Source: Pterois miles
Lineage: Eukaryota > Chordata > Actinopteri > Perciformes > Scorpaenidae
Direction: 5' to 3'
Assembly: GCA_947000775.1 (NCBI GenBank)
Contig: CAMQGK010000604.1
Span: 9,106,501 to 9,170,500 of the forward strand
Length of the DNA stretch: 64,000 nucleotides
Position 1 is the first letter of the stretch; the number at the start of each line of letters is the position of its first letter. The position numbers and the translations under genes were made by a program. Positions 47,272 through 59,379 of the stretch are shown here, piece by piece. The notes under the pieces are model-generated. The model made no database searches, was not told the DNA's origin, and worked only from the letters and a program-made list of their open reading frames with translations.

Positions 47272-48417
47272 TTATCGGGAGTATGGGATTATAGTGGGGC
47301 TCGGTACACCTTTGCGGTCTATGATGGACAGCGTGCACTCTCCGTTGTCTATACTCTGGAGAGGCACGGCTGCCTGGGTTTCTCCCTGCGTAAAATAGCG
47401 CGTGGCGCAGCCCTTGTTGGAGGATGGAGCGGAGACTCTCCAAAACAACCCGCTGAGCATCTTCCTGATCTCTGGCCTCGTTAGACAGTAAATCACCGGG
47501 TTCAAGCAGCTGTTCGTGTGCGCCAAGCACACAGTGACCGGGAACACGTACGTGTGCACCAAATAATATGACTTATCCCAGTCCACTGCGTTGAATTTGA
47601 CTAAGACGCCCCAGAGGGTGATGGCGTGATTTGGCATCCAGCAGCAGAAAAAGGACAACACCACTATAGCGACAGATTTGGTGACTCTAGATCTCCGTTT
47701 AGGGTTGCTTCTGCCCATGCTCCTCCGTCTCACGAAGCGCAGGAGCATCAGATAGTTCACAGAGACTATGAGCATTGGGATGATAAAAGCAATCAATATT
47801 TTCTGGATGTGATAGAGCGCGAGCCAGTCCTGTCCCTCGGGAAACTTGAGGAGGCAGAGTTTTTCTCCTGCGACCACAGTTACGGTGGAGAATATAGTTG
47901 TCGGAGCTGTGGCCACCGTCGCTGCCACCCACAGCACCGCGCACACCCATTTGACACACCGGGACCTCCTGTGCGCCTTTTTCTTCAGGGCCGAGGCGAC
48001 AGAAAGGTAGCGGGTCACACTCATGGCGGTGAGGAAAAACACGCTGGCGTACATGTTCATCACGGTGACCGAGAGGATGATTTTACACATGGCGTCTCCA
48101 AACGGCCAGCTGAAGTCCAGCGCGGTGTCCACGGCCCAGAAAGGCAAAGTGAGCACGAACTGGAAGTCCGTCACCGCTAAGTTGATGATGAAAAAATTGA
48201 TGGTGGACTTCTTCCGACCTTGTCGCACCCTCATGAGGAAAAACACGAGCAGGTTTCCCACCAAACCCACCGCGCAAACCACAGAGTACACCACGGAAAT
48301 GAGTATCCTCAGGATGGGGGTGCCGTCTGCGCTCACGTCGATATCTTCGAAACTGAACCTCTCATCGACAGGTGAGCTTCGATTCTGCGCTGCGCTGTGG
48401 TTGAATGTGTCATCCAT
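47272..48417 (-). CDS. rxfp3: Relaxin-3 receptor-like GPCR (RXFP3 family), intronless
   Basis: A class A peptide GPCR of 381 residues at the plasma membrane; RXFP3 relatives bind relaxin-3/INSL5-type peptides and couple to Gi. Two sequons (N6, N12) lie in the N-terminus. TM1 is about 38-62, TM2 has D84, the TM3 and ECL2 disulphide cysteines are C111 and C188, TRY stands at 135-137 in place of DRY (normal for this family), CWMP at 258-261 and NPVIY at 305-309. NLAVTDFQFVLTLPFWAV and NMYASVFFLTAMSVTRY match RXFP3 closely. The ATG at 48417 is chosen because it has A at -3 and G at +4; the open frame extends 21 codons upstream but without an ATG. Teleosts have several RXFP3 copies, and the rxfp3.2/3.3 subtype cannot be fixed here. 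It is convergent with itga11 and divergent from adamts7. Confidence 0.93.
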   Translation of the reverse strand: MDDTFNHSAAQNRSSPVDERFSFEDIDVSADGTPILRILISVVYSVVCAVGLVGNLLVFFLMRVRQGRKKSTINFFIINLAVTDFQFVLTLPFWAVDTALDFSWPFGDAMCKIILSVTVMNMYASVFFLTAMSVTRYLSVASALKKKAHRRSRCVKWVCAVLWVAATVATAPTTIFSTVTVVAGEKLCLLKFPEGQDWLALYHIQKILIAFIIPMLIVSVNYLMLLRFVRRRSMGRSNPKRRSRVTKSVAIVVLSFFCCWMPNHAITLWGVLVKFNAVDWDKSYYLVHTYVFPVTVCLAHTNSCLNPVIYCLTRPEIRKMLSGLFWRVSAPSSNKGCATRYFTQGETQAAVPLQSIDNGECTLSIIDRKGVPSPTIIPYSR

Positions 48418-48419
48418 CT

Positions 48420-48491
48420 TTAAAGCTGTGAACCTGGACTCACACCAGCTGCTTTCTCCTGCGCGCACAGGCGACAACACAGACGCGCCAT
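48420..48491 (-). CDS. Upstream ORF of 23 codons before the rxfp3-like start
   Basis: ATG at 48491-48489 opens a frame that ends with TAA at 48422-48420, only two bases before the main ATG. Its context has C at -3 and G at +4 (moderate). It lies in the predicted 5' leader and in another frame from the receptor. Whether it is translated is unknown. Confidence 0.45.
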   Translation of the reverse strand: MARLCCRLCAQEKAAGVSPGSQL

Positions 48492-48540
48492 GCGCAAGTG
48501 TCTCTCAGCTCTTTATCCACACTCAGTGAGATGGAGTCTG

Positions 48541-48548
48541 CTTTTATA
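48541..48548 (-). promoter_or_regulatory. rxfp3: TATA box candidate of the rxfp3-like gene
   Basis: TATAAAAG is present on the minus strand about 125 bp upstream of the ATG. Transcription would start near 48515, giving a leader of about 100 nt. This is a consensus match only. Confidence 0.5.
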
Positions 48549-48554
48549 CAGGTG

Positions 48555-50600
48555 TGTCGCTCCTCTGCTGAGCCACCATTGGTTGCAGAAGACGTGATAG
48601 AAGCAGACAATCACAGTCAGAGAGAAAGAGCAAAACACATCCACAGTCCAACAGAAAACACAAGATGGAGAACAAGCAGCTAGAGACTAGGACTGTTATC
48701 TTGAAGTGTAAGTTAAAGTTGGACTTCATGTTTGGTCATGATGTTTCCACAAGTCTTCATAAGATTTATTAATATGGTGTTTCCTATACTCTTATCCTTC
48801 CCCATGTACTCATAAACCTGCTGCATGTAATGCGTTTGTACGCTGTCTGATTGGTTTTACGGTCCATCTGCAAATCAACATATCGTTCAGTTTGTATATC
48901 ATAAGCTGCACCTGCCTGAGGCTCTGCATGTGCATGTCTTTTTCAAATGTCCTCAAAAAATACTTTATTATATTGTATTATATCTAAGCATTTTGAATAT
49001 TTTGGGTGGATGCTCAACATTATTTAAGAGGGAAAACAGTTCAGTTTCAGGAAAAGACATTATTATATGTTTTAAAGTAATGCGCAGGAAAAAATATGAT
49101 GTTCTTTGTACAGTTAAAGCGAATATGGTTTTAAAAGGTTATTATATATAAAACGGTTGCTATACAGTGGTGCATGAGACAGGTTATCTGAAAAAAAGCA
49201 TGTGACATCTGGCGACTCCTAATGGCATCTGCAAGATTTCACAGACGAAAACAACCAATCAGAGCCGAGCTGGAGATCTCTGAGCAGCTGTCAATCACTC
49301 CTGAACGCTGATCAAACGGTCAAACCAGGCAGCGCTGATCAAATATGAATCAATATTCTGTTACTATAATGACTATTTCTCTCATCAGATGTTTTCAGAA
49401 ACGTCTTGTGTTACTGTTTAGCTGTAAAATGAGAAAGTTTGTGATCTGGCTGCCATGTTGAGACCTGTGGAGGAAATACCAAGCACTGCCCACAAGCTGG
49501 AGCTCAGCCAATAGGAACACTCTCTTTCTCTGAAGTGTCCTGTGATTGATCAAAATCTCCCACCATAGGAGAGATTTTTTTTTAAATCTTGAAAACAGCC
49601 AGGAGGAGGTGCAGAAGTCTAGTTTTCTCTCAGAACCCCTGAGTCACAATATACTGAAACGTTATTATGTGATTTTTGCCCAATGATGCAAAAATATTCT
49701 GCCTATTGTAGGTTTATATATATTTTTGGGGAAAATTTCACCTTCACAAGAAGAGATGGGCAAATTATGTGTTTGATAAATTTGTTATGAACAGATGAGA
49801 TTCTCACCTGACTTTGTTTACATGTATTTTTTTTATTGTTTATTACATTGTATTTGTTTTACTTCATAAATGTACCCCTGACTTGAGCACTTACTGTATG
49901 CATTATATATTCGTATCCGCAGTGGCTTCGTTCCACCGCTAGAGGGGGCGCTAAGCTCAAATGGAGAATAAATAAAGCAAAACAATGATGAAGTGGGATT
50001 TTTCTCAGTACAGACTTTATTCCACGTAACTTCCACCTTATTTTAAATACAATGTATTTACATGACTGCAGGGTGTTTTCAGATCAGGAACCTCACTGAA
50101 CCACAGTTTCCTTCACCACTTTCTACAGACTCCTGATCTGTTATCATTTCTCTGACTCCAAGTGAACGCAGCAATATCGTAAACTGGTCCTCGTGTGACC
50201 CAGTGAAAACTCAAAGGACCTCAGTTTTTTGGGAGCCAATTGGCTTGAAGCACCATATCCGATTTCTTGGAGTAGCATTCCCCTTTAAGCCCGCAGCCCC
50301 GCTGAGAGATAGCCCATTGTCTTAAGTCCACCCATCTGTGGGGGTGGCTCTGCTGCGAAAGTTTTGCAGAGAAAATTTTTAAGCTGTCACTTGGCTTCTG
50401 GTAGGAGGCTGATGGAGGACAGAGGGGACAAGCAAACATTAGCAGTGGGAGCAGACTGAGAATGCATCAGAAACAGCCCGTGGATGCAGACGATGTTCAG
50501 GCCTGAATGTGTGAAGTTTGCTGGGACTGTCACAGCTTAAAGTGCATGCTCGCAACAAAGCGAAAAGTGCATCCAGCCCAGATGGGAACCATCTGAATTG
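48555..50600. other. Intergenic region between rxfp3-like and adamts7-like genes
   Basis: The shared upstream region of two divergent genes. A MITE copy at 49114-49713 takes up a third of it. No TATA box stands before adamts7. Confidence 0.55.
49114..49713. mobile_element. TTAAAGC-ended MITE copy
   Basis: Shares caagatttcacagacg, cagctgtcaatcact and gctgatcaaatatgaatcaa with the copies at 39497 and 51451. The left end has a 14-bp deletion relative to the copy at 39497. Confidence 0.65.
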
Positions 50601-50664
50601 ACAATCGACGCGGGGTTAGAAAAGCATTAAATGTTCCTAAAATACAGGCCACCGTCCTGACAAG

Positions 50665-50767
50665 ATGACCCGGTTGGACTGCGGGTTTTACGCGTTTGGA
50701 CACCTCCTCATAGCGCTTCTGACGTTCCTGGAAAGCGGCACTACGCAGGGATTATCACATGAACCAG
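50665..50767 (+). CDS. adamts7: adamts7-like coding exon 1 (signal peptide)
   Basis: ATG with A at -3; it encodes MTRLDCGFYAFGHLLIALLT, a hydrophobic signal peptide, and leaves in phase 1 at gtcagt. The ORF itself is too short for standard tracks. The 5' UTR limit is unknown. Confidence 0.82.
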
Positions 50768-53700
50768 GTCAGTGAGTCTGAACGTAAAACATGCATGATA
50801 CCGCCACGTCCTCTGGTGTTGTGGCTGCTTCTCTTGTGCACATTTGTTTCATCCAGTTGAGCCCAGAATCAGGCCAGCAGTCCTCAGTGAGGAGGGGAGC
50901 CCAGCTGCGACTTGTTGTGTTTACAAAGTTTCGGGCTAACCATAGCGGTTAAATCCAAGGTTTTGCAGCTTAGTGTGGTAGCTGGTGAGACCTTCTTTCC
51001 ATTGACTCATCAGAGGTTTAAAAGCATCTGCCCTGCCCTTGAGCCAAAACACAGACTCCCAGTGCAGCTGACACTGACCTCTGACCTCACCAGTGAAGGT
51101 CAGGAAACAGAGTTTCTTCTCAGGATGTATCATCCTCATAATAGAGCTGGTTTCCAGGCCTGTTAGATATCATCACATCAGAGCATCAATCCCCTCTTGT
51201 GTTGAAAGAAACGCTCCCCAAACCTCCATCCTCTCAGTCTTCCCTTTAGAACAATTCACATTTCTCCTGAGATTACAGATACAAGCAGAGCAAAGAGTCA
51301 GTGGATGTCCTCCGTCTCATCCTGTTCAAATAAGCTGCAGCCCTTGAGAGGAAAACTAAAGTGCTGTTAGGTGTTATAGAGAAGAATGTGTCATTGAGGG
51401 GAGGCAACGATTTCAGGTGATATATGTTTGCACATTGTTTGAGTTGATCTTTAAAACAGTGGGTAGAAATGGAGCAAATATGATATTTAACAGTAGCGCA
51501 TGAGAGAGGTGATCTGAATAAAAATCATGTGCCTCTTAGTCCTCTGGTGTCCTCTGTGAGATTTCACAGACCAGAGGAAACCAATCAGAGCTGATCTGGC
51601 GTCTGCCGTCGAGCTGCCGTCAAGCTGCTGTCCATCACTCGCAAACTCCGATCAAACTAGGCAGCGCTGATCAAATATGAATCAATATTCTGTTACTGTA
51701 ATGCCTTTTTCTGAAAAAAAGAGAAAAATGAAGTCACTTGGCTGCCATGTTCTCATTTTACAGTTAAACCATAATGTTTCTGAAACATTAAAGTTGAGAA
51801 ATGGGCATTACAATAACAGAATATTAATTCATATTTGATCAGCGCTGTCTGGTTTGACAGTTTGATCAAAGGTCACGAGTGATTGACAGCTGAAATGACC
51901 TGTGATTGGCCGAAGTCTCCCATCACAGGACAGATTTTTTACAGCCTGACAACAGAGCCATGAGGAGGTGCAGAATACTAGTTTGCACCCAGAACACTTG
52001 AATTACCAATATTACCAATTACCCGTTACCCAGAAGAACCCATAATGGAGGAGCACTGGGACACAGGGATCCTCTTCATAATGCATCTGAGGGAGTTTTT
52101 GATTTTTTCTTGGGACAGAAATGCATTCATTATAGTAACATGTAAAGGTGTGAAGAAGAAACTAAACCCCTCATCATTTCTAGATCTATTTATACTGAAC
52201 TTAGTGAATTTCTGTAAGTTTATTGTGTTTTCCACTGTTGCTGCTATCATCGTCATACAAAGCATACATAGTTCAATACTTTTGCTTTTAAAGTGCATTA
52301 ATCAGAACCTGATCAGTGTGGGTCCTCCTGGTAGCCAATTAAAGATCCCTGGCAGTCCCAGACCCCAAACGGAGAACCACCTCCTCCAAGCCTGGCTTCT
52401 CATGCATTCATAGGCGTTTTCTTTTGCCAGACTGGTGGTTTCTTTAAATCGATTTTCACATTCCTTTCCTTACTTCATGGCAAATAATTGCTTAATGAAA
52501 AGCCGCAATAAAGTCTCTTGAATTTGTCATTAAAATCGTGTGTTCATTTTGTTAGTTAAGATGCTACATGGAGTCATGGGGAAAATCCTTCATGTGTTAT
52601 GAATTACCTTACATGAAAATAATCCTGACACATGGAACTAGACTGCACGCCTCCATCAAGACCACATACTGTAACCATACACATGTTTGTGGCGTAAATA
52701 TTTAGACAATTTGTAATCTACTTCTGATCCAGATTTTCATGAAAATACACACAATGAAAGACGGCTATGCTGATTGACTGGTGGCAGCCATGATTTTTGT
52801 TCAAGGTTGAACTTTTTTTGTTGTTGTTGTTCTCCTTCCCCCCCCAACAATACAGGACACACTGCGTTTTGTTTTCCACAGTTCCTCTGGTTGTTATACC
52901 ACCCGCCATTTCTGCTACTGGGGATAATAATGGCAAAGAACTTACCCCGATACTGTTCGGGGATGACTGTTCATAGCTACTGGGGAAAACAAAAGTGGTA
53001 TCATCTTCCTGTTTTGGTTGCACATTGGTTGATTCACTTTCTTTGTGCGGTAGATCCAGCCTTCTGTTTCCTGGGAGATTGTACCCGGTGGCGATTTTAC
53101 AAATCCTGCCATAGCGAAAGCATAACCCACCGTACTCTGCCTCTGATTGGCATCCCCTGATAATCTTACCCTAACCCCAACAATTTCATTCCTCATGCCT
53201 AAACCTAATCAATCCAACCAACGAAGGCAGCGAGGACTAGCCAATCAGAGGCAGAGTAGGGCGGGTCATGCCTCCGCTATGGCAGATTTTGTAATTTAAT
53301 GTCCTTGTGGCCTGGAGAAAGCAAGGCTTATAAGGAACCAATCTAAATGCAGATGGTGTCATTATTCTATAGCCATTACATTGTGCAATCAACATTAACC
53401 TCATAATGACACAAAAAAACATGTCTACTGCCATTTAAGTAATACTGACTCATGACCATGGACTTATTGCCACCTTAGTTTTTGCTATAGCTTCTACTTT
53501 GGGTGAAATACCATCAGATTCTCCTGCGCTGTAGCTGACAGACTGTAGGCATTTAGGAATAAAAGTGAGTACATGATTAGTGGCCTTACAGAAGGTGCAG
53601 ACTGTAATGCTCATCATTCAATGAGACATTCCAACCAGCTGCTTCCAAACACATCATCTACCTCAGATATCTCTGCACTGATGTAGTCGTGAAAGTATTT

Positions 53701-56700
53701 GTGCAGATAATCATTGCTGAATGGAGAGAGACCTTGTTTCACATGACGTGAAGTCAATGACGGCATTTTGAGGGCTCAGGGTGGTCTTTGTACCATGAGA
53801 GATTATACATGCTCAGACAACATGTCTGCAAATGATGCTACTAGGATGTTAATTGTGCTTTGAGCATGATATGATATGATATGATATGATATGATACGGC
53901 TGTTTCGACATTCGTCAACTAAGATTTTTTTTAGTCAAGTGGTCATTTTTCTGCTTTTTTTTCATGCTGAATGACTTATTTCTAAGAAACTTATGAACAC
54001 ATTTAAAGTGGCCCTTTTGTGTGATTTTTTTGTGTGGAGAAACTCAGTTTTACTGATCAGTCGATTAAATCAAGTAATTGATTAGTCGACAAAACCGTGT
54101 GTTAGTTGACTTTGAGTTTCTAAAAATATCTGAAAACTCATGTGGAAAATTAATCTTAAAACGTTATTTATTGCATTATGTATTTTGAACACATTTTCAT
54201 GTATAGAAGGGGAAAGTCTTCATGACAGAAAGAGTAAAAACTTATTGCGTCTGCTGTGACACCATCCTTTGTTCTTTGTCATTTAATGGTTAATAATCAG
54301 TTAATGACGGTTTGTTATCAGTTTAGAAAATTTTTCAATGATCAGCATCCCTAAGCTGAAGTAGATAGAAATGGACCAAACATGATTAAAATTATTTTAA
54401 TGGTATCCTGACAGTAGTGCATGAGACAGGTAATCTCAAAACAACCAATCAGAGCTGGAGTCTGCTGTCTCTGAGCAGCTGTCTAGTTTTCTTCTGAAAG
54501 GTTATTATGGGATTTTTGCCCAATGATGCCAAAAATATTCTGCCTACTACAGATTTTATTTTCAAATGACACCAAAAACTTTTTTCCATGTGTACTGAAA
54601 GTGCATAACTAAACACATGGATTGATTATTTGGTATAATGAACTAAATTAAAAAGATGTGCAATGTTGAGCAAGACGTACTCTCCACCGAACAATAAACT
54701 GGAGGCATTTTTTCATGGGACAAATGTGCATTACAGTGATCAGCAATATTGTTCCCATCAGCCAGGCTGAATGAGAGCACACTGCTTGTAATCCCACATT
54801 TTCTTTAGCCTTGCTCCCGAGAGATCCCTCTATGCTGCTGATTCAGCTACTTCAAATCACAGGAAACTAAGGAGTCTTATTTTTTATCGGAGGAATGAGT
54901 TTCACCAGCTTTTATCAAACCTGCTGAGAGTTGAAAGTCGAAGGCGGATAGAATCCAGTCCCTTTAACAGGCTCTGTGTGCACTGCAGCTGTATTCACAC
55001 ATTAAGATGACAGATGAGACACCCATATGGGTTTGTTTAGAGCTTCCCCAGTTTTGTTTACAGCTTTACAGTCACATTAATTATTTAATTACCCTCCTCT
55101 TTCCCATGATTTACTAACCCATCTTCTCTTCCCTCCGCGGCTCTGACAGAGAGCCTTCTGCGGGATGTGCCGCAGTATGAAGTGGTTCACCCCACTAGAG
55201 TGGATGCCAGAGGTCACTTCCTGTCCAACTTCCTGTCTCACCACACTCGCCGCGTACAGCGCCGGGAAGCTTCAGAGGGACCGGCGGACGTAGATCGAGT
55301 CTTCTACCAGTTGTGGCACGGCGGCCACAGTTTGCACTTTAACCTTACTCTCAACCCACACCTGCTGGCCCCGGGCTTCCTCACAGAGAGAAGGTATGGC
55401 GGCCTGGATGGCGCCCAGATCCGGTCTCCTGGATCCTCCCAGTGCCATTTCTTAGGTGAAGTGTGGGATGAGGCCGTCGGTAAAGGCAGCGCAGCCATAA
55501 GTACCTGTGATGGACTGGTGAGTAACCTTTAAAAATTTGAAGTCTAGTTGAAGTTGTATCCAAATGCAAGTTAAAGGCAGAGGTGTCAGCTGCAGCACAG
55601 TGACTGTTATAAGGAATTCATATCAAAACTATGTAAATGGGTGTTCAGACCTCATCTGGCAATCCAAGGGTCGTGTAGACAGCTACACACCCTGGATGAG
55701 TTTTCCACAGAACATAGGTGTGTCTGAAGCTATTCAGACTTGGAACTGAAGTGCTTTACTTTAGCCAGAAGATGTATGCAGTGTGACAATTTGTTGAAAC
55801 CACAAATTTTCCCTGTTTAACATTAAGTTTGCAAACAGTCAAGCGTATACTGTATATACTCTCATCTGGGAAACCAACTATATGCTGTGTTCACGTTATG
55901 GGCAACATAACAGCCAAGCGTGGACATCTTTATTGTCGGCGAGTCGCCGCTGAAGTGTTGCTCAAGCGCTCGTTGACGTAGTGATGCTGTTAAATAGCAC
56001 TGGGAACCGGCTAACATTTGTTTTTCAGATGGAACAGAACAGAGTGAAATAAAAATGTATGATTGGTTGATGCTTCATCAGCTACAAGTGTTAAATTGAA
56101 CCACACGCAAACTGCATAACATATACGCCGAGGTGTCACTGATGTGCGATAAATGCCGATCTTCTGTGGCAACACTTCTTCATAGTTTTGCCACAGATTC
56201 AGTCTTTTTGGATTGATATCTGTAACATTATGTTTCAGGTCATGAGGTTAAGCCAGAGCCTCTGCTCATTATTCTTGGTCTATCTGAGACCTTCAGAAAG
56301 CTAAATGCAACACAGCAGTGTTTCCTCTTTTTATTGCCTCATAAAGGCAAAGAAATTAATAATCATTTTATGGAAGAGCACAAATGTGCCTACCTGTAAG
56401 AGGTGGCTAGGACAGTCTATTTGGAAAGGATAAGATGTGCCCTGAAAGACAGACTCCAACAAGTCAATAAAACCTGCAAACCCCGCATATCATATCTTGC
56501 AAGTACACAGTCAAGTACAACAGTCCAACCGCAGTACACACTGCACAACAACTGAGATGGATGAAGAGTGATGGGTCGTCGCTGGTGGAGGGAGGCGGGA
56601 GGAGAAGGGATGAGAAGGGAGTGTTAGCAGGGCGGGGATGGGAGGATGGACGATGGGGATACTGGTCACCTGGTTAACGGTACTTCTTTCTTTCCAAATT

Positions 56701-59324
56701 TAATTAATTTATTTTATTTTTTCTTTGTGTTGATGTATTTGCACCTTATTTTCTGTTACCTTAAGTTCATGAAAACGAGCCATGAATGTATATGTGGACT
56801 GTATGCTGAATCCATTTTCTCAATATGAAAGATATTTAAAAAAATAACCACACGCTCATATTTATAATTACAATTTAGATGTTGTGTTGTGTAGTCAGAA
56901 TAGTAATTAAAGATATCCATAGAGAGCATTCTTACAAGTCGAAATTGTATTTCAAGATATCTACAGCATTGATTATACGTCAAAACTAAATTTAATTTAT
57001 TTCCTAGATGTCACTTCAGCTATTCATGGGTATTGGATTTTCGATTTCTTGAATCCACAATTGCATATTTTAACTAGAATGGAGATTTTGGATAGAATAG
57101 ATAGATATAATATAATCCTTACTAAGAAAAGCTCCCATTTCAGATATCTGCTAGTTATTACTATGTTGTTTAAGGATTGTCCTACTCTCTCCACATCATA
57201 GGAGCTTTGTCGATCCACAAACCTGAACAGAGGCAATTGTTGTCTCGCTCTAAATCCATATAGTGATCCGCTGCATGCTGTTACCACCATGTTTTTCATC
57301 TCCGCTGTCAGAGCTCAACACAGCCTCCTGCTGCTAGACCCCCTCTGCCTCAAGGTTATATACTGTATGTACAGTCTCCTCTGCTCACCACAGACTTATG
57401 TTCTTCCTGACAGCTTACATCTGTCTGGCCTCAGTTTGTGAACTCACAAAGCATTTCTACCATCAGAGGTATCAGTGACTTCATGTTTTTGCTCACTACA
57501 CCCTTCTATTATTGACTACAAATGCTGTTGTGCACAAACATTTCAAAACAAAAGCTGCATTCTGAGGAGCTGGAATCTACACATCTTGTACCAATTTATA
57601 CCCTGTTGACATGCAGTTAGAGGCCGTAACCGAATGTCATGAGCGTGTCTGCATGCTGTCTGCATTTACTAAGCGATAGCTGCATGATTCACCGAAGTAC
57701 AGTTGGTGGCTGTTGCGCTGAGCAGGTAGTCTTAAAAGTGCCCTGAGAGGGATCCCTGTACACAAAGAAAACTTCTGTTTATAGTCAGCGTTTGTCACCA
57801 GACCTCATTGTGTGTATCCTTGAGGTCTTTTTGAATTTTCTTCTTTCCTCCTTTAAATCATGCATTGTTTATATCCATATTTACTTTCTTGCTTCTCTGT
57901 TGTCTTTTCTGACATGTTGCATTTTATGGTGCATTATTTCCACCTGTGGATCAGGGGAATAGTGGGAACCAGGCAGGACTGTGTACTAGGACCAAGCAGC
58001 AGCTTCTGGTGCTGAGAAATGAAGCCAGCATGAAAATGCTAAAAACTGCAGTTCCTCAAATGGCCACTTGAGGCTGGCTCCAAAAGCCCGTCTGGCTTCA
58101 GTCCCCATAGACCTCCATGTTAAAATGTCCAACTTTACAGCAATTCAACAACAACAACTTTACAATTTTGGTCTCTATAGCTAATTTCCTCATTTGTGAC
58201 AACTGTACATGGGGTGAATTTTTATATAACTCACCCAATTAAATTATATTATGGCTTAAAATTTGGCATAATTGAAGGCGCAGCCTCTTTGAGCGACAGG
58301 TGGGTGTCGTGCCAGATCACTAGCTGCTAGCTGTCTGCTCTGCTACATCACCTGGCCCGTCTCAGCTCCACCGATGACAATCCACCTCTCTGCCCAGTTT
58401 TGGATTAGCCGTGAGCCAGCCTGTGTCATCACTGCCAAGATGGCGACGGCCGGAGCCACCACCTTTGAGCTTCACAGCAGCTCTTCAGAAACTTATGGAT
58501 GACGTTTGGAGATTACATCCATATTTTATACTTAATCTATGACAAAGATATGTGCATGTGACAATCAAAAAACACAGGGCTACGAGAGATCAAAAACTCC
58601 ACAGGGAACCTTTAATGAAGTGGTCTATTTATCGTATAAGCACTAATGCCCAATATTATACCGGATTTGAGAGGAGGCCAAAAGTAATTTGAAACAGAAA
58701 AATCATCTTTAAAGGCATTTTACTTACTAAATAATTGTTAATCTTTTGCAGACATCCTCTTTCTGACGTCAACAACCCACACACTTCAGCAGACACATGG
58801 TATCCACATTGGTGGTCCTCTGCCTGGCCTGTACAGCAGCTAACTTCTTTGCTCGGCTCTTTGCTCGTTTTGGGTCTTTTCGCCTTCAGTCTGGTCTACA
58901 GCAAGTAAAACACAAGAAAAGCTGGACTGATGTCAGATGGCTGATGTGGCCAGTTTCTTCTGTTTGGCCTTTAAATCCCCTTTGATTGCTTTGTTGTTAC
59001 ATTAGGGATCATTGTCCCAAAGATTATCCAAAGCTTTTTGGCAAAAGACGAACATTAGTGTTTGTGACTAATCAGCGTATTATATGTGTGACTCTCTGAT
59101 GGAGGAGTAATGAATACTGATGTCAGATATGGAGAGAGAGCGTTTTATATTGCTTGAGTTTTCTTTGTGTCTTTGTGGATGTTTTTTGTTCTGCTGTTGG
59201 AGCTGTTTTTGTAATAATGACGTGTCCCTATTTGTTGACCCTGTCTACACCTCTCTTATATGGAGCTGAAGAAATGGTTGGTTGTTTGGAGGAGCTGATG
59301 GTTGTACGAGCTGGTACCTGCTAC

Positions 59325-59379
<55 letters not shown>

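Larger units (their letters stand above)
50768..55149. other. adamts7-like intron 1 (4.4 kb)
   Basis: It contains MITEs at 51451-52020, 53099-53292 and 54352-54560 and a hAT-like element at about 53895-54351. The rest is unremarkable. Confidence 0.6.

Noticed and set aside
48418..48480. A longer receptor N-terminus of 402 residues
   Set aside because: The extension has no ATG (it begins GTG); the ATG at 48417 has a strong context.
47626..48529. Plus-strand frames of 184 and 168 aa opposite the receptor
   Set aside because: They are antisense shadows of the GC-rich receptor exon and resemble no known protein.
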